From the NCBI GenBank assembly GCA_904501895.1, contig CAJGCX010000040.1, positions 1 through 13,577 of the forward strand: a DNA stretch of 13,577 nucleotides, in the 5' to 3' direction. The notes under the pieces were generated by a model, which was given only the letters and a program-made list of their open reading frames with translations, had not been told where the DNA came from and made no database searches. The DNA comes from Clostridiaceae bacterium. GTDB taxonomy: Bacteria; Bacillota; Clostridia; Oscillospirales; Acutalibacteraceae. Below, one piece after another: positions 1-7,564 of the stretch; the stretch's first letter is position 1; every line of letters starts with the position of its first letter. The position numbers and the translations under genes were made by a program.

Positions 1-542
1 AGAACAACGAGTGCATCTGTATTATTTATAAGCTTTCTTATATCATCCTTTGTGACGATTCTTGATGTTGGATTACAAGGATTTGAGAAAATTACGATTC
101 TGACATTTTCCTTGTTTGCAAGACTGATTACGTCATCAATATTAACATCTAAATTTTCGTCCTTCTGATACTTAATGCTTTCACATTCTGCAATTTCAGC
201 ATAAAAACGATACATTGAAAAATCAGGTTCAAGAGTCAATATCTTATCACCCTTTTGTAAAAATGCATTCATTATAACTGAAATAATTTCGTCAGAGCCA
301 TTACCTGCTGTAACACAATCGGCATCAACATTGAAATAATCTGCAAAGCCTTTCACAAGCTTTGTTGCCATTGGGTCAGGGTAACGGTTTAACGCTGAAT
401 TTTTAAGAGCCTCTACCATCTCATTTTCAATTTCCTCAGGAAATGTGAGAAATGACTCGTTAGCATCAAGACGGATTTCATAAGTACCGCTTATTGGCTC
501 ATACGGTGTTAAATTTTTTACTTTTTCGTTTAACTGAAACAT
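1..542 (-). CDS. hisC: Histidinol-phosphate aminotransferase, N-terminal part (cut by window edge)
   Basis: Pyridoxal-phosphate enzyme that transaminates imidazole-acetol phosphate to L-histidinol phosphate with glutamate, in the cytoplasm. My reading from ATG 542 gives 180 uninterrupted residues before the left edge, about half of the usual 350-odd. Visible family motifs are RLDANES (residues 24-30), AGNGSDE (79-85, phosphate-cup region of fold-type I aminotransferases) and NPCNPTS (154-160, the NPxNPTG signature whose second Asn contacts PLP). The Schiff-base lysine lies beyond the edge and cannot be checked. The start is supported by GAGGA at 549-553, 6 nt upstream and inside the end of hisD, whose stop is only 2 nt away, so translation is probably coupled. 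The short leader MFQLNEKVKNLTPYEP is typical of HisC. Some HisC enzymes also act on aromatic amino acids, but the his context favours HisC. Confidence 0.95.
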   Translation of the reverse strand, partial: MFQLNEKVKNLTPYEPISGTYEIRLDANESFLTFPEEIENEMVEALKNSALNRYPDPMATKLVKGFADYFNVDADCVTAGNGSDEIISVIMNAFLQKGDKILTLEPDFSMYRFYAEIAECESIKYQKDENLDVNIDDVISLANKENVRIVIFSNPCNPTSRIVTKDDIRKLINNTDALVV

Positions 543-544
543 TA

Positions 545-1834
545 TTAGTCCTCAAATCTAACTTTGATTGAATTTGCATGAGCTGTTAAGCCCTCTGTTT
601 CTGCAAGAGAAACAACCTTATCCTTGCACTCACGAAGTGCATCCTCTGTATAGTAAATAAAACTTGATTTTTTAATAAAGCTGTCAACTGACAATGGTGA
701 GAAAAATCTTGCTGTACCACTTGTAGGTAATACGTGGTTAGGACCTGCAAAATAGTCACCCAATGGTTCAGGTGAATAGTTACCAAGGAACACACTACCT
801 GCATTATCCATTCTGCCGATATATTCCATAGGATTCTGAACACACATTTCAAGGTGTTCAGGTGCAAGTCTGTTTGCAAAGTCAACAGCCTTATCCATTG
901 TATCACAGATAATAATTGCACTGTAATCCTTAAGTGATTTTTCAATAATTTCTTTTCTTGAAAGAGTTGCACACTGTCTTGCTAATTCCTTCTTTGTTTC
1001 CTCTGCGATTTTTTCGCTTGTTGTAATAAGAATTGCAGAAGCTAAAACGTCGTGTTCAGCCTGACTCATAAGGTCAGCTGCAAGGAATTTTGGATTTGCG
1101 CTGTCGTCAGCAACGATTAAAATTTCACTTGGACCTGCAACCATATCAATATCAACTGTACCGTAAAGAAGCTTCTTTGCAGTAGCAACGAAAATGTTAC
1201 CGGGACCTACAATCTTATCTACCTTTGGAACAGTTTCTGTACCATAAGCCAATGCTGCAACAGCCTGTGCACCACCCATTAAGAACACTCTGTCAACACC
1301 TGCAATCTTTGCTGCTGCGAGGATATCAGGGTTTGGTGTTCCGTCCTTTGAAGGAGGAGTTACCATAACAAGCTCCTTTACACCTGCAATTTTTGCAGGA
1401 ATTGCATTCATAAGCACACTTGAAGGATATGCAGCAGTGCCACCAGGAACATAAAGACCTACACGCTCAAGTCCACGCACACGCTGTCCCATAATAACAC
1501 CGTTTTCCTTTGTTGTAAGCCAGCTCTGTTGCTTCTGACGAGCGTGGAAATCACGGATATTTTCAGCAGCATCTTCCAAAGCCTTTACGAAAAATGGGTC
1601 ACACTTTTCAATTGCCTTGTCAATTTCTTCCTTTGAAATTTCTGCTTTTTCAGGTGCTTTACCGTCAAATTTAATTGTGTATTCCAAAACAGCTTTATCA
1701 CCATTTGTCTTTACATTTTCAAGAATATCAGTAACAGCGAGAGTAACCTTCTTGTCAACCTCACCACTACGTTCTTTAAGCTGTGCGATAAGAGCTTCAT
1801 CTGCTCTACCGTCTGCAAATACTGTATTAATCAT
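545..1834 (-). CDS. hisD: Histidinol dehydrogenase
   Basis: Zinc enzyme that oxidises L-histidinol to L-histidine in two NAD+-dependent steps, the end of the pathway. From ATG 1834 it is 429 residues, the normal family length. Visible features are the IVGPGNIFVATAKK segment (208-221) followed by DIDMVAGPSE (228-237). The usual zinc ligands are Gln258 and His261 (SQAEHD), Asp360 and His419. The catalytic Glu-His pair is Glu326-His327 in APEH. A TTG at 1843 would add three residues, but the AAGGA of the ribosome site directly abuts that TTG while lying 9 nt before ATG 1834, so the ATG is preferred. The hisG stop is 5 nt upstream and hisC starts 2 nt downstream, in one operon. All key residues are present and no defect is visible. 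Confidence 0.97.
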   Translation of the reverse strand: MINTVFADGRADEALIAQLKERSGEVDKKVTLAVTDILENVKTNGDKAVLEYTIKFDGKAPEKAEISKEEIDKAIEKCDPFFVKALEDAAENIRDFHARQKQQSWLTTKENGVIMGQRVRGLERVGLYVPGGTAAYPSSVLMNAIPAKIAGVKELVMVTPPSKDGTPNPDILAAAKIAGVDRVFLMGGAQAVAALAYGTETVPKVDKIVGPGNIFVATAKKLLYGTVDIDMVAGPSEILIVADDSANPKFLAADLMSQAEHDVLASAILITTSEKIAEETKKELARQCATLSRKEIIEKSLKDYSAIIICDTMDKAVDFANRLAPEHLEMCVQNPMEYIGRMDNAGSVFLGNYSPEPLGDYFAGPNHVLPTSGTARFFSPLSVDSFIKKSSFIYYTEDALRECKDKVVSLAETEGLTAHANSIKVRFED

Positions 1835-1839
1835 ATCTA

Positions 1840-2469
1840 TCAATCCTTTGGAATTACTTTTTCAATGTTTTCAAGGAAGCTGTCAATTTCCTCACGACGA
1901 AGCTTCATACTTGCCATATTTACGATTACACGTGCAGAAACAGGCATAATCTTTTCCTTAACCTCAAGTCCGTTTTCCTTAAGTGTTGTACCTGTTTCAA
2001 CAATATCCACAATACCGTCAGCAAGATTTAAGAGAGGTGCTAATTCAACAGAGCCTTCGATTTTAATAATCTTAACATCCATTCCCTTACCCTCAAAATA
2101 TGCTTTTGTAATGTTAGGATATTTTGTTGCAATTCGTTTTGTATTAAATCCGTCGTAGAAGTCAACACCCTTTTGTGTTGCAAGGGCAAAATCGCATTTA
2201 CCAAGATTCAAATCTGTCATTTCGTAGAAGCTTTTGCCATTTTCAACGATTGTATCCTTACCTACAATACCGATATCGCAAACACCATGCTCAACATAAG
2301 TAATAACGTCGGCAGCCTTTGCAAGGACAACCTCATAATCACCTGCTGTTAAAATAAGTCGTCTGCCTTTATTAATAAGTTCATCACAATCAATTCCCAT
2401 TTTCTCGAAAAGTTCAACACTCTTCTTTTCAAGACGACCTTTTGTAAGGGCAATTCTTAATTTTCTCAT
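1840..2469 (-). CDS. hisG: ATP phosphoribosyltransferase, short-form catalytic subunit
   Basis: Catalyses the committed first step of histidine synthesis: ATP plus PRPP gives phosphoribosyl-ATP. At 209 residues it is the short form (HisG-S), ending after the two-lobed catalytic core and lacking the C-terminal histidine-binding regulatory domain of roughly 80-90 residues found in long HisG. It opens with RIALTKGRL (5-13), and the PRPP-binding loop is DIVETGTTLKENGL (155-168). Short HisG is inactive alone and works as a hetero-octamer with HisZ, encoded immediately upstream. The hisZ stop overlaps this start as ATGA (2466-2469), consistent with coupled synthesis of the two partners. A strong ribosome site, AAGGGAGG at 2477-2484, sits 7 nt before the ATG. 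Histidine feedback is expected to act through HisZ (family knowledge). Confidence 0.97.
   Translation of the reverse strand: MRKLRIALTKGRLEKKSVELFEKMGIDCDELINKGRRLILTAGDYEVVLAKAADVITYVEHGVCDIGIVGKDTIVENGKSFYEMTDLNLGKCDFALATQKGVDFYDGFNTKRIATKYPNITKAYFEGKGMDVKIIKIEGSVELAPLLNLADGIVDIVETGTTLKENGLEVKEKIMPVSARVIVNMASMKLRREEIDSFLENIEKVIPKD
1844..1849 (-). promoter_or_regulatory. Ribosome binding site deciding the hisD start
   Basis: AAAGGA on the minus strand lies inside the last codons of hisG. It is 9 nt before ATG 1834 but has no spacer before the in-frame TTG at 1843, so it supports the ATG. Confidence 0.75.
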
Positions 2470-3662
2470 AATATTTCCTCCCTTACAGTGTCTGCAACAA
2501 CGCAGATTTTCTTAATCCCCTTAGAGGCTGCATATTCCTTTGTTTCCTCGTAAGTTTCGAATGTGCTGTTTTCACAGTAAACACCATTTTCACGAAGATT
2601 TCTTGAATATTCAAGTGCCTTTACAATATATTCCTTTTCACCGAAAACGATTATTTCAGGAGTCATTTCATCATCAAGCTCATCTCGTGAAAGCATAACA
2701 GCTGCAAGTGCACCTGTTTCAATACCGAAGCCAGTTGAAGGCATATCTCTGCCGAATTCAGCACCAAGACTGTCGTAACGACCACCGGATACAACTGAAA
2801 TACCACTACCCTGAAGATAACCCTTGAAAATAATGCCTGTGTAGTAATTTGTTCTGTTTACAAGGCTCAAATCAATAACAATTTTATCTGAAAGTCCTGC
2901 ATCGCATAAAAGCATATACAAATCCTTTAAGTAATCAAGGCTCTTCCGTCCCTCATCACCTAAATCAATCTGCTTTGCCTTTTCGATAATTTCAACGCCA
3001 CCGAAAAAGCGTGGAAGATTACGGATGCAATCTGTTACATCTGACTTTCCGATTTTATCAAGAATATTGTTAAGTGAAACGAAATTTCTGCTCTCAACAC
3101 AATCATAAATTTCACTAACAACCTCGTCAGTAACATTAAGCTTTTTACAAAGTTCCTTAAAAAAGCCTGCGTGTCCGATTTCGAGCTTAAAGTCAGCAGA
3201 TGTACAGTTTTCAATAGCCTCAACTGCAGTACTGATAACCTCTAAATCTGCACGGAGTCCGTAAGCACCCATAAGCTCGATACCACTTTGTGTTGCCTCA
3301 TCACTTCTGCCTGTAAGATTTTTCTGTCTTACGAAAACGCTCTGATTATAATAAAGTCGGAGTGGCAAACGTGCATTCTGAAAACGAGTTGACACAAGAC
3401 GTGCAATAGGAAGTGTTGAGTCAGGTCGAAGTACTAACAATCTGCCATAAGAGTCAGTCAGGCTATACAAATCCTCAGGATTGTAACCTGAGCTTTCACG
3501 ATTGAACACATCGAAAAACTCGATTGTTGGTGTCATTACCTTTTCATAGCCTTTTGATTTAAAAACTGAAGAAAGTCTTTTTTCAGCACAACGGATAGCA
3601 CGGCTTTCCTGTGCAAGATAGTCTTTTGTTCCTTCAGGAGTAATTTTAGAGTAATTTTTCAT
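2466..3662 (-). CDS. hisZ: ATP phosphoribosyltransferase regulatory subunit
   Basis: HisZ is a paralogue of class II histidyl-tRNA synthetase that does not charge tRNA. It binds histidine and forms the regulatory half of the short-form ATP phosphoribosyltransferase. The 398-residue protein begins with ITPEGTKDYL (7-16). It has motif-2-like LRLYYNQSVFVR (101-112) followed by the loop GRSDEATQSGIELMG, a synthetase-like VNRTNYYTGIIFKGY (268-282), and motif-3-like GGRYDSL plus STGFGIETGAL (293-319). A C-terminal alpha/beta segment (about 335-395) follows, shorter than a full anticodon-binding domain. Adjacency to short hisG, with an ATGA overlap, makes HisZ far more likely than HisS. ATG 3662 has AAAGGA at 3672-3677, 9 nt upstream. 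It is the first gene of the his operon, transcribed from the promoter at 3707-3735. Confidence 0.95.
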   Translation of the reverse strand: MKNYSKITPEGTKDYLAQESRAIRCAEKRLSSVFKSKGYEKVMTPTIEFFDVFNRESSGYNPEDLYSLTDSYGRLLVLRPDSTLPIARLVSTRFQNARLPLRLYYNQSVFVRQKNLTGRSDEATQSGIELMGAYGLRADLEVISTAVEAIENCTSADFKLEIGHAGFFKELCKKLNVTDEVVSEIYDCVESRNFVSLNNILDKIGKSDVTDCIRNLPRFFGGVEIIEKAKQIDLGDEGRKSLDYLKDLYMLLCDAGLSDKIVIDLSLVNRTNYYTGIIFKGYLQGSGISVVSGGRYDSLGAEFGRDMPSTGFGIETGALAAVMLSRDELDDEMTPEIIVFGEKEYIVKALEYSRNLRENGVYCENSTFETYEETKEYAASKGIKKICVVADTVREEIL

Positions 3663-3691
3663 TGAGAAATGTCCTTTATTTAATAATATCG

Positions 3692-3723
3692 CTTTAGTGT
3701 GCTACTATGCTATCACAATAAAG
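3692..3723 (-). promoter_or_regulatory. Palindromic operator candidate over the his promoter
   Basis: A 32-bp imperfect dyad centred between 3707 and 3708 has 12 of 16 symmetric pairs complementary. On the plus strand the outer arms are CTTTA and TAAAG, and the inner arms are TGTGnTA and TAnCACA. It covers the -10 box, the predicted start site and part of the spacer, the classic position for repressor occlusion. By context a histidine-responsive regulator is likely. TrpR-like proteins (YerC/HisR family) have been proposed as his regulators in Firmicutes, but I cannot confirm that their consensus matches. The palindrome itself is seen; the operator role is inferred. Confidence 0.6.
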
Positions 3724-3735
3724 TTCTTAAGTCAA
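3707..3735 (-). promoter_or_regulatory. SigmaA-type promoter of the his operon
   Basis: On the minus strand a -35 box TTGACT (3730-3735, 5 of 6 to consensus) is followed by a 17-nt spacer and a -10 box TAGCAT (3707-3712, 4 of 6 including the key A2 and T6). The TG dinucleotide of an extended -10 lies one base before the -10. An A/T-rich tract precedes the -35 (about 3736-3762), like an UP element. Predicted transcription start is near 3700, giving a leader of about 37 nt before hisZ. Boxes and spacing are read directly; activity is inference. Confidence 0.8.
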
Positions 3736-3756
3736 GTGTTATTTTATACAAATATA

Positions 3757-6700
3757 TTAAAAGCCAAAGAATGAGATTTGTGCTGTTTCAGGCAAATCAC
3801 CGAATGCACCGATTTCCTTTAATGCAGTTACAACGGAGCTTGATGCACCTGTTTTAACCTGGAAATCATCGACGGATACAAATGTACCGTCACTTTCATC
3901 TCTTCTTCTTACAATTTCCTGTGCAGCCTTTTCACCAACACCTGAAAGCGCAGAAAACGGCATTCTGATTTTTCCGTCATCAATATAGTAAACTGTTGCA
4001 TGGGATTTATAAATATCAACGGGAAGAAGCTCAACACCTCTTGCCATCATTTCATTGACAACCTGAAGAGCAGTAAACTGGTCCTTTTCCTTTGTTGTCA
4101 TTGGTTTTCTGTCCTTTGGCTCTGCGTTAAGAGGTCCGTGAAGCTCAACCATTTTTCTTCTGACGGCGTCTCTGCCCTGACTAACTGTTATAGCATCAAG
4201 GTCCCCACCACGAACAGTTAAGAATGCTGTGTAATATTCTGTTGGTCTGTAAATCTTGTACCAACCAAGACGGAGTGCTGCGATAACATAAGCAGCAGCG
4301 TGAGCCTTAGGGAACATATACTTGATTTTACGGCAGGAATCCATATACCAGTCAGGTACACCACAAGCCTTCATTGCATCCTCAGCACCCTCAGGGAAGC
4401 CTGTTTTTGCAACGATACCCTTACGAGTAAGCTCCATAATCTTAAACGCAAGACCTGAATCAAGTCCCTTATGGATAAGATATGTCATAATATCGTCTCG
4501 AGTACCGATAACCTCTGAAATTGTACAAGTGCCATCCTTAATAAGCTCCTGTGCATTACCGAGCCAAACGTCAGTACCGTGTGAAAGACCTGAAATCTGT
4601 AAAAGGTCAGAGAATTTCTTTGGTTGTGCCTCTATGAGCATACCACGAACAAAGTCAGTTCCCATTTCAGGAATTGAAAGTGTGCCTGTCTGCACGCCGA
4701 TATCGTCAGGAGTAATTCCCAATGCTTCAGGACTTGTACAAAGACTTACAATTTTAGGGTCACAAACGTCAACGTCCATAACATTGATGCCTGTCATATC
4801 CTCAAGATGCTTATATAATGTAGGCACATCATGGCCGAGAATATCAAGTTTCAGGATTGTGTCGTGAAGGAAGTGGAAGTCGAAGTGAGTTGTTTCCATA
4901 TCTGAGGATGTATCATTAGCAGGGAATTGAACTGCTGTAAAATCGTAAACATCAAATTCACTTGGCACAACAACCATACCACCCGGATGCTGACCTGTTG
5001 TACGCTTAATACCTGTACATCCTTTTGTGAGTCTGTCCTCTTCTGCACGAGTGACAACTCTGCCACGCTCTTCAAGATATTTTTTAACGTAACCATAAGC
5101 AGTTTTATCAGCAACAGTTGCGATTGTACCTGCCTTAAACACGTGGTCACGACCGAAAAGCTCTTCTGTATATCTGTGAGCCTTACCCTGATAGTCACCT
5201 GAGAAGTTAAGGTCGATATCGGGAGCCTTATCACCATGGAAGCCCAAGAAGGTCTGGAAAGGAATTTCATGACCGTCACGAATCATAGGAATGTCACAAT
5301 GAGGACAATTCTTCGGAGGCATATCAAAGCCTGAACCATATTCACCGTGAAGGAAAAATTCGCTGTGCTTGCATTTTCCGCAACGATAATGAGCAGCAAG
5401 AGGATTAACCTCAGAAATACCTGCCATTGTTGCAACGAAGGATGAGCCAACTGAACCTCGTGAACCTACGTGATAACCGTGAGCCTCGGAGTCCCAAACA
5501 AGCTTTTGTGCGATAATATAAAGAACAGCAAATCCGTGTTTGATAATAGACTCAAGTTCCATATCAAGACGCTCTGCAACGTATTCCGGCACAGGGTCAC
5601 CATACCAGTCCCTTGCCTTTGCCCAACAGATGTCACGAAGCTCCTGCTCAGCACCAGGAATTGTAGGGTTGAATGTACCCGGTGGAATAGGTGTAACAGG
5701 CTCTACCATATCTGCAATTTTGTTTGTATTTGTAACAACAACCTCGTAAGCAGTATCCTCACCGAGGTAAGAGAATTCACCGAGCATTTCTTCAGTTGTT
5801 CTGAAGTAAAGTGGAGCTTGGTCATCAGCATCATCAAAGCCCTTACCTGCCATAAGAATTGCACGGAATGCAGAATCCTCAGGGTCCATAAAATGAACGT
5901 CACCTGTTGCACAGACGAGCTTTCCTAACTTATCACCAAGGTGGATAATCTTTCTGTTAATATCACGGATATCCTCAAGAGTTTTGATTTTGTTATACTC
6001 TTTATTTCTGTCAGGATTCTTCGCATTAGGGTCTGAATGGGAAGCAATCATAAACATATTGTTTCCGTCAGGCTGAATTTCGAGATAGTCGTAATAGTTT
6101 GCGATTTCAATAATTTCTTCTTCACTTTTTTCAAGGAGAATTGCTTTAATCAACTCACCTGCTTCACAAGCAGAGCCTAAAATGATACCCTCACGATGCT
6201 CGTTGAGCTTTGAACGAGGAATACAAGGTCTTGTGTGGAAATATGTAGTGTGAGAAAGTGAAATAAGCTTATATAAATTCTTAAGACCTGCTTTGTTCTG
6301 TACAAGAATGATAATGTGATATCGAGGAAGCTTTTCCCAAGGAGTTTCAGGATTCTGGATATCGTCAATAAGATATCCCTCAACACCATAAATAAGCTTG
6401 ATATCATCCTTGCCTTTACCCTTTACTGCATCAGGGTAGCCCTGGGCATTACCATGGTCAGTAATCGCAATCGCAGTATGACCCCAACTGATTGCTCGTT
6501 TAACAAGCTTATCAGCACCTGTCATACCATCCATATCAGACATATTTGTATGAAGGTGTAATTCAACTCTCTTTTTCTCGGCATTATCCTTTTTCTTAAT
6601 AGGAGAAACTGTATTTACAGCAGTTGCAGAAATGATGTTTTCACCTGAATATTTATCGAAGGTAACTCTACCATAAACGATTACTGTTGCGCCCTCACTC

Positions 6701-7551
6701 AAAGCACCTAAAAATGATTTTGACTTTTCGCAGGATTCAAAAATCTTTACTGTATATGAATATGTTTTATCTGTAATATTAAAATTGATAATATTATTTT
6801 TTCCGTCACGAGTTGTTCGTACATCAAGACTGAAAACCTCACCCCATACAGCAACTGCACCACTTTCGATTGAAACATCGCAAAGCTTCTGCAAATTCTG
6901 TGTTCTGATAAGACTTCCGTAAATAGGCTTCTGTGTTTCAAGATAAAGTGGGAAGCCCTCTTTAATAACGTGAGGCTTTGGCTCACCTGATTCTGTCGGC
7001 AATTTTGGTTCAGGAATATTGCGCTCTCTGCGGATTTCCTCGTCAGCCTTTTTCTGCATTGTATCAACTGCAAGCTCAGTATCAAAATCTCCGTCTTGAC
7101 ACAAAGCAACTGTGTACTCAACGCCAAAAATACCCTTTATAATTTTTTCAATTTCCTTTTCACAGTTTGCAGATGTGAGAATTTCCTTACCACCCTTTTT
7201 AAGGTCGATTTTTAATTCTCTGCCCTGAATAGTATAATCTGCACCACTGAAATATCCGTTTGCAACAACAAGCTTATCTCTTAAAATTTCCACTACCAAA
7301 TCCATAAATTCAGTACGGAAGCCTGTTCTTGACTCATCACAAACGATACCTATATTAACACCAACAGCCCCTGAAAGTTTACTTTCAAGAGCTTTGATTC
7401 TGTCTTCTTCAATTTTTCTGTAAGGTCTGATGGTAAGTTTTGCACTCATTTTTTCGTGAGAAACCAAAAATCCCACGATTTCTGCATAAGCAACATCCAT
7501 ATTGAGAGTGCAATCGAAATACTCACCAAAAAGTGATTTTACTATTGCCAT
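3757..7551 (-). CDS. polC: DNA polymerase III PolC-type alpha subunit lacking the embedded DnaQ-like exonuclease
   Basis: Replicative chromosomal DNA polymerase of low-GC Firmicutes. The order is: N-terminal domain (about 1-190), OB fold (about 230-315), PHP domain (about 328-560), then the polymerase. A four-cysteine zinc motif is at Cys724, Cys727, Cys749 and Cys752. Catalytic aspartates are Asp778 and Asp780 (PDIDLNFSG) and Asp903 (KLDILGHD). HPGGMVVVP is at 855-863, and a helix-hairpin-helix (SGVGEKAAQEIV) at 1203-1214. It is 1264 residues against about 1430-1450 usually. After YGVEGYLIDD (388-397) only about a dozen residues precede YHIIILVQN (411-419), so the DVETTGL-type exonuclease is missing. 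All nine PHP ligand positions are filled: His332, His334, Asp341, His366, Glu391, His412, Cys462, Asp551, His553. The frame is open throughout. ATG 7551 has GGTGA at 7559-7563, 7 nt upstream. ispG ends 13 nt before. Confidence 0.97.
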   Translation of the reverse strand: MAIVKSLFGEYFDCTLNMDVAYAEIVGFLVSHEKMSAKLTIRPYRKIEEDRIKALESKLSGAVGVNIGIVCDESRTGFRTEFMDLVVEILRDKLVVANGYFSGADYTIQGRELKIDLKKGGKEILTSANCEKEIEKIIKGIFGVEYTVALCQDGDFDTELAVDTMQKKADEEIRRERNIPEPKLPTESGEPKPHVIKEGFPLYLETQKPIYGSLIRTQNLQKLCDVSIESGAVAVWGEVFSLDVRTTRDGKNNIINFNITDKTYSYTVKIFESCEKSKSFLGALSEGATVIVYGRVTFDKYSGENIISATAVNTVSPIKKKDNAEKKRVELHLHTNMSDMDGMTGADKLVKRAISWGHTAIAITDHGNAQGYPDAVKGKGKDDIKLIYGVEGYLIDDIQNPETPWEKLPRYHIIILVQNKAGLKNLYKLISLSHTTYFHTRPCIPRSKLNEHREGIILGSACEAGELIKAILLEKSEEEIIEIANYYDYLEIQPDGNNMFMIASHSDPNAKNPDRNKEYNKIKTLEDIRDINRKIIHLGDKLGKLVCATGDVHFMDPEDSAFRAILMAGKGFDDADDQAPLYFRTTEEMLGEFSYLGEDTAYEVVVTNTNKIADMVEPVTPIPPGTFNPTIPGAEQELRDICWAKARDWYGDPVPEYVAERLDMELESIIKHGFAVLYIIAQKLVWDSEAHGYHVGSRGSVGSSFVATMAGISEVNPLAAHYRCGKCKHSEFFLHGEYGSGFDMPPKNCPHCDIPMIRDGHEIPFQTFLGFHGDKAPDIDLNFSGDYQGKAHRYTEELFGRDHVFKAGTIATVADKTAYGYVKKYLEERGRVVTRAEEDRLTKGCTGIKRTTGQHPGGMVVVPSEFDVYDFTAVQFPANDTSSDMETTHFDFHFLHDTILKLDILGHDVPTLYKHLEDMTGINVMDVDVCDPKIVSLCTSPEALGITPDDIGVQTGTLSIPEMGTDFVRGMLIEAQPKKFSDLLQISGLSHGTDVWLGNAQELIKDGTCTISEVIGTRDDIMTYLIHKGLDSGLAFKIMELTRKGIVAKTGFPEGAEDAMKACGVPDWYMDSCRKIKYMFPKAHAAAYVIAALRLGWYKIYRPTEYYTAFLTVRGGDLDAITVSQGRDAVRRKMVELHGPLNAEPKDRKPMTTKEKDQFTALQVVNEMMARGVELLPVDIYKSHATVYYIDDGKIRMPFSALSGVGEKAAQEIVRRRDESDGTFVSVDDFQVKTGASSSVVTALKEIGAFGDLPETAQISFFGF

Positions 7552-7564
7552 ATGTAATTCACCG

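Noticed and set aside
1617..1949. Plus-strand open frame of 110 codons opposite hisD/hisG
   Set aside because: It lies wholly antisense to two well-recognised genes, has no recognisable motif, and crosses a gene boundary; an antisense shadow.
2466..3662. hisZ as histidyl-tRNA synthetase (hisS)
   Set aside because: The synthetase-like motifs are degenerate, a full anticodon-binding domain is lacking, and it overlaps a short hisG, all pointing to HisZ.
3663..3756. T-box or other riboswitch in the polC-hisZ gap
   Set aside because: The gap is only 94 bp and is filled by promoter, palindrome and ribosome site; no T-box elements were seen.
4322..4867. Plus-strand open frame of 181 codons opposite polC
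   Set aside because: It is antisense to the conserved polymerase core, has a low-complexity Ser/Ile/Pro-rich composition typical of reverse-frame reading, and no family match that I recognise.
5470..5928. Plus-strand open frame of 152 codons opposite polC
   Set aside because: Cys/Asn-rich antisense reading of conserved PolC sequence; no evidence of an independent gene.
3757..7551. Frameshift or pseudogene explanation for short PolC
   Set aside because: The reading frame is continuous, both sides of the junction match PolC, and only a whole domain is missing.
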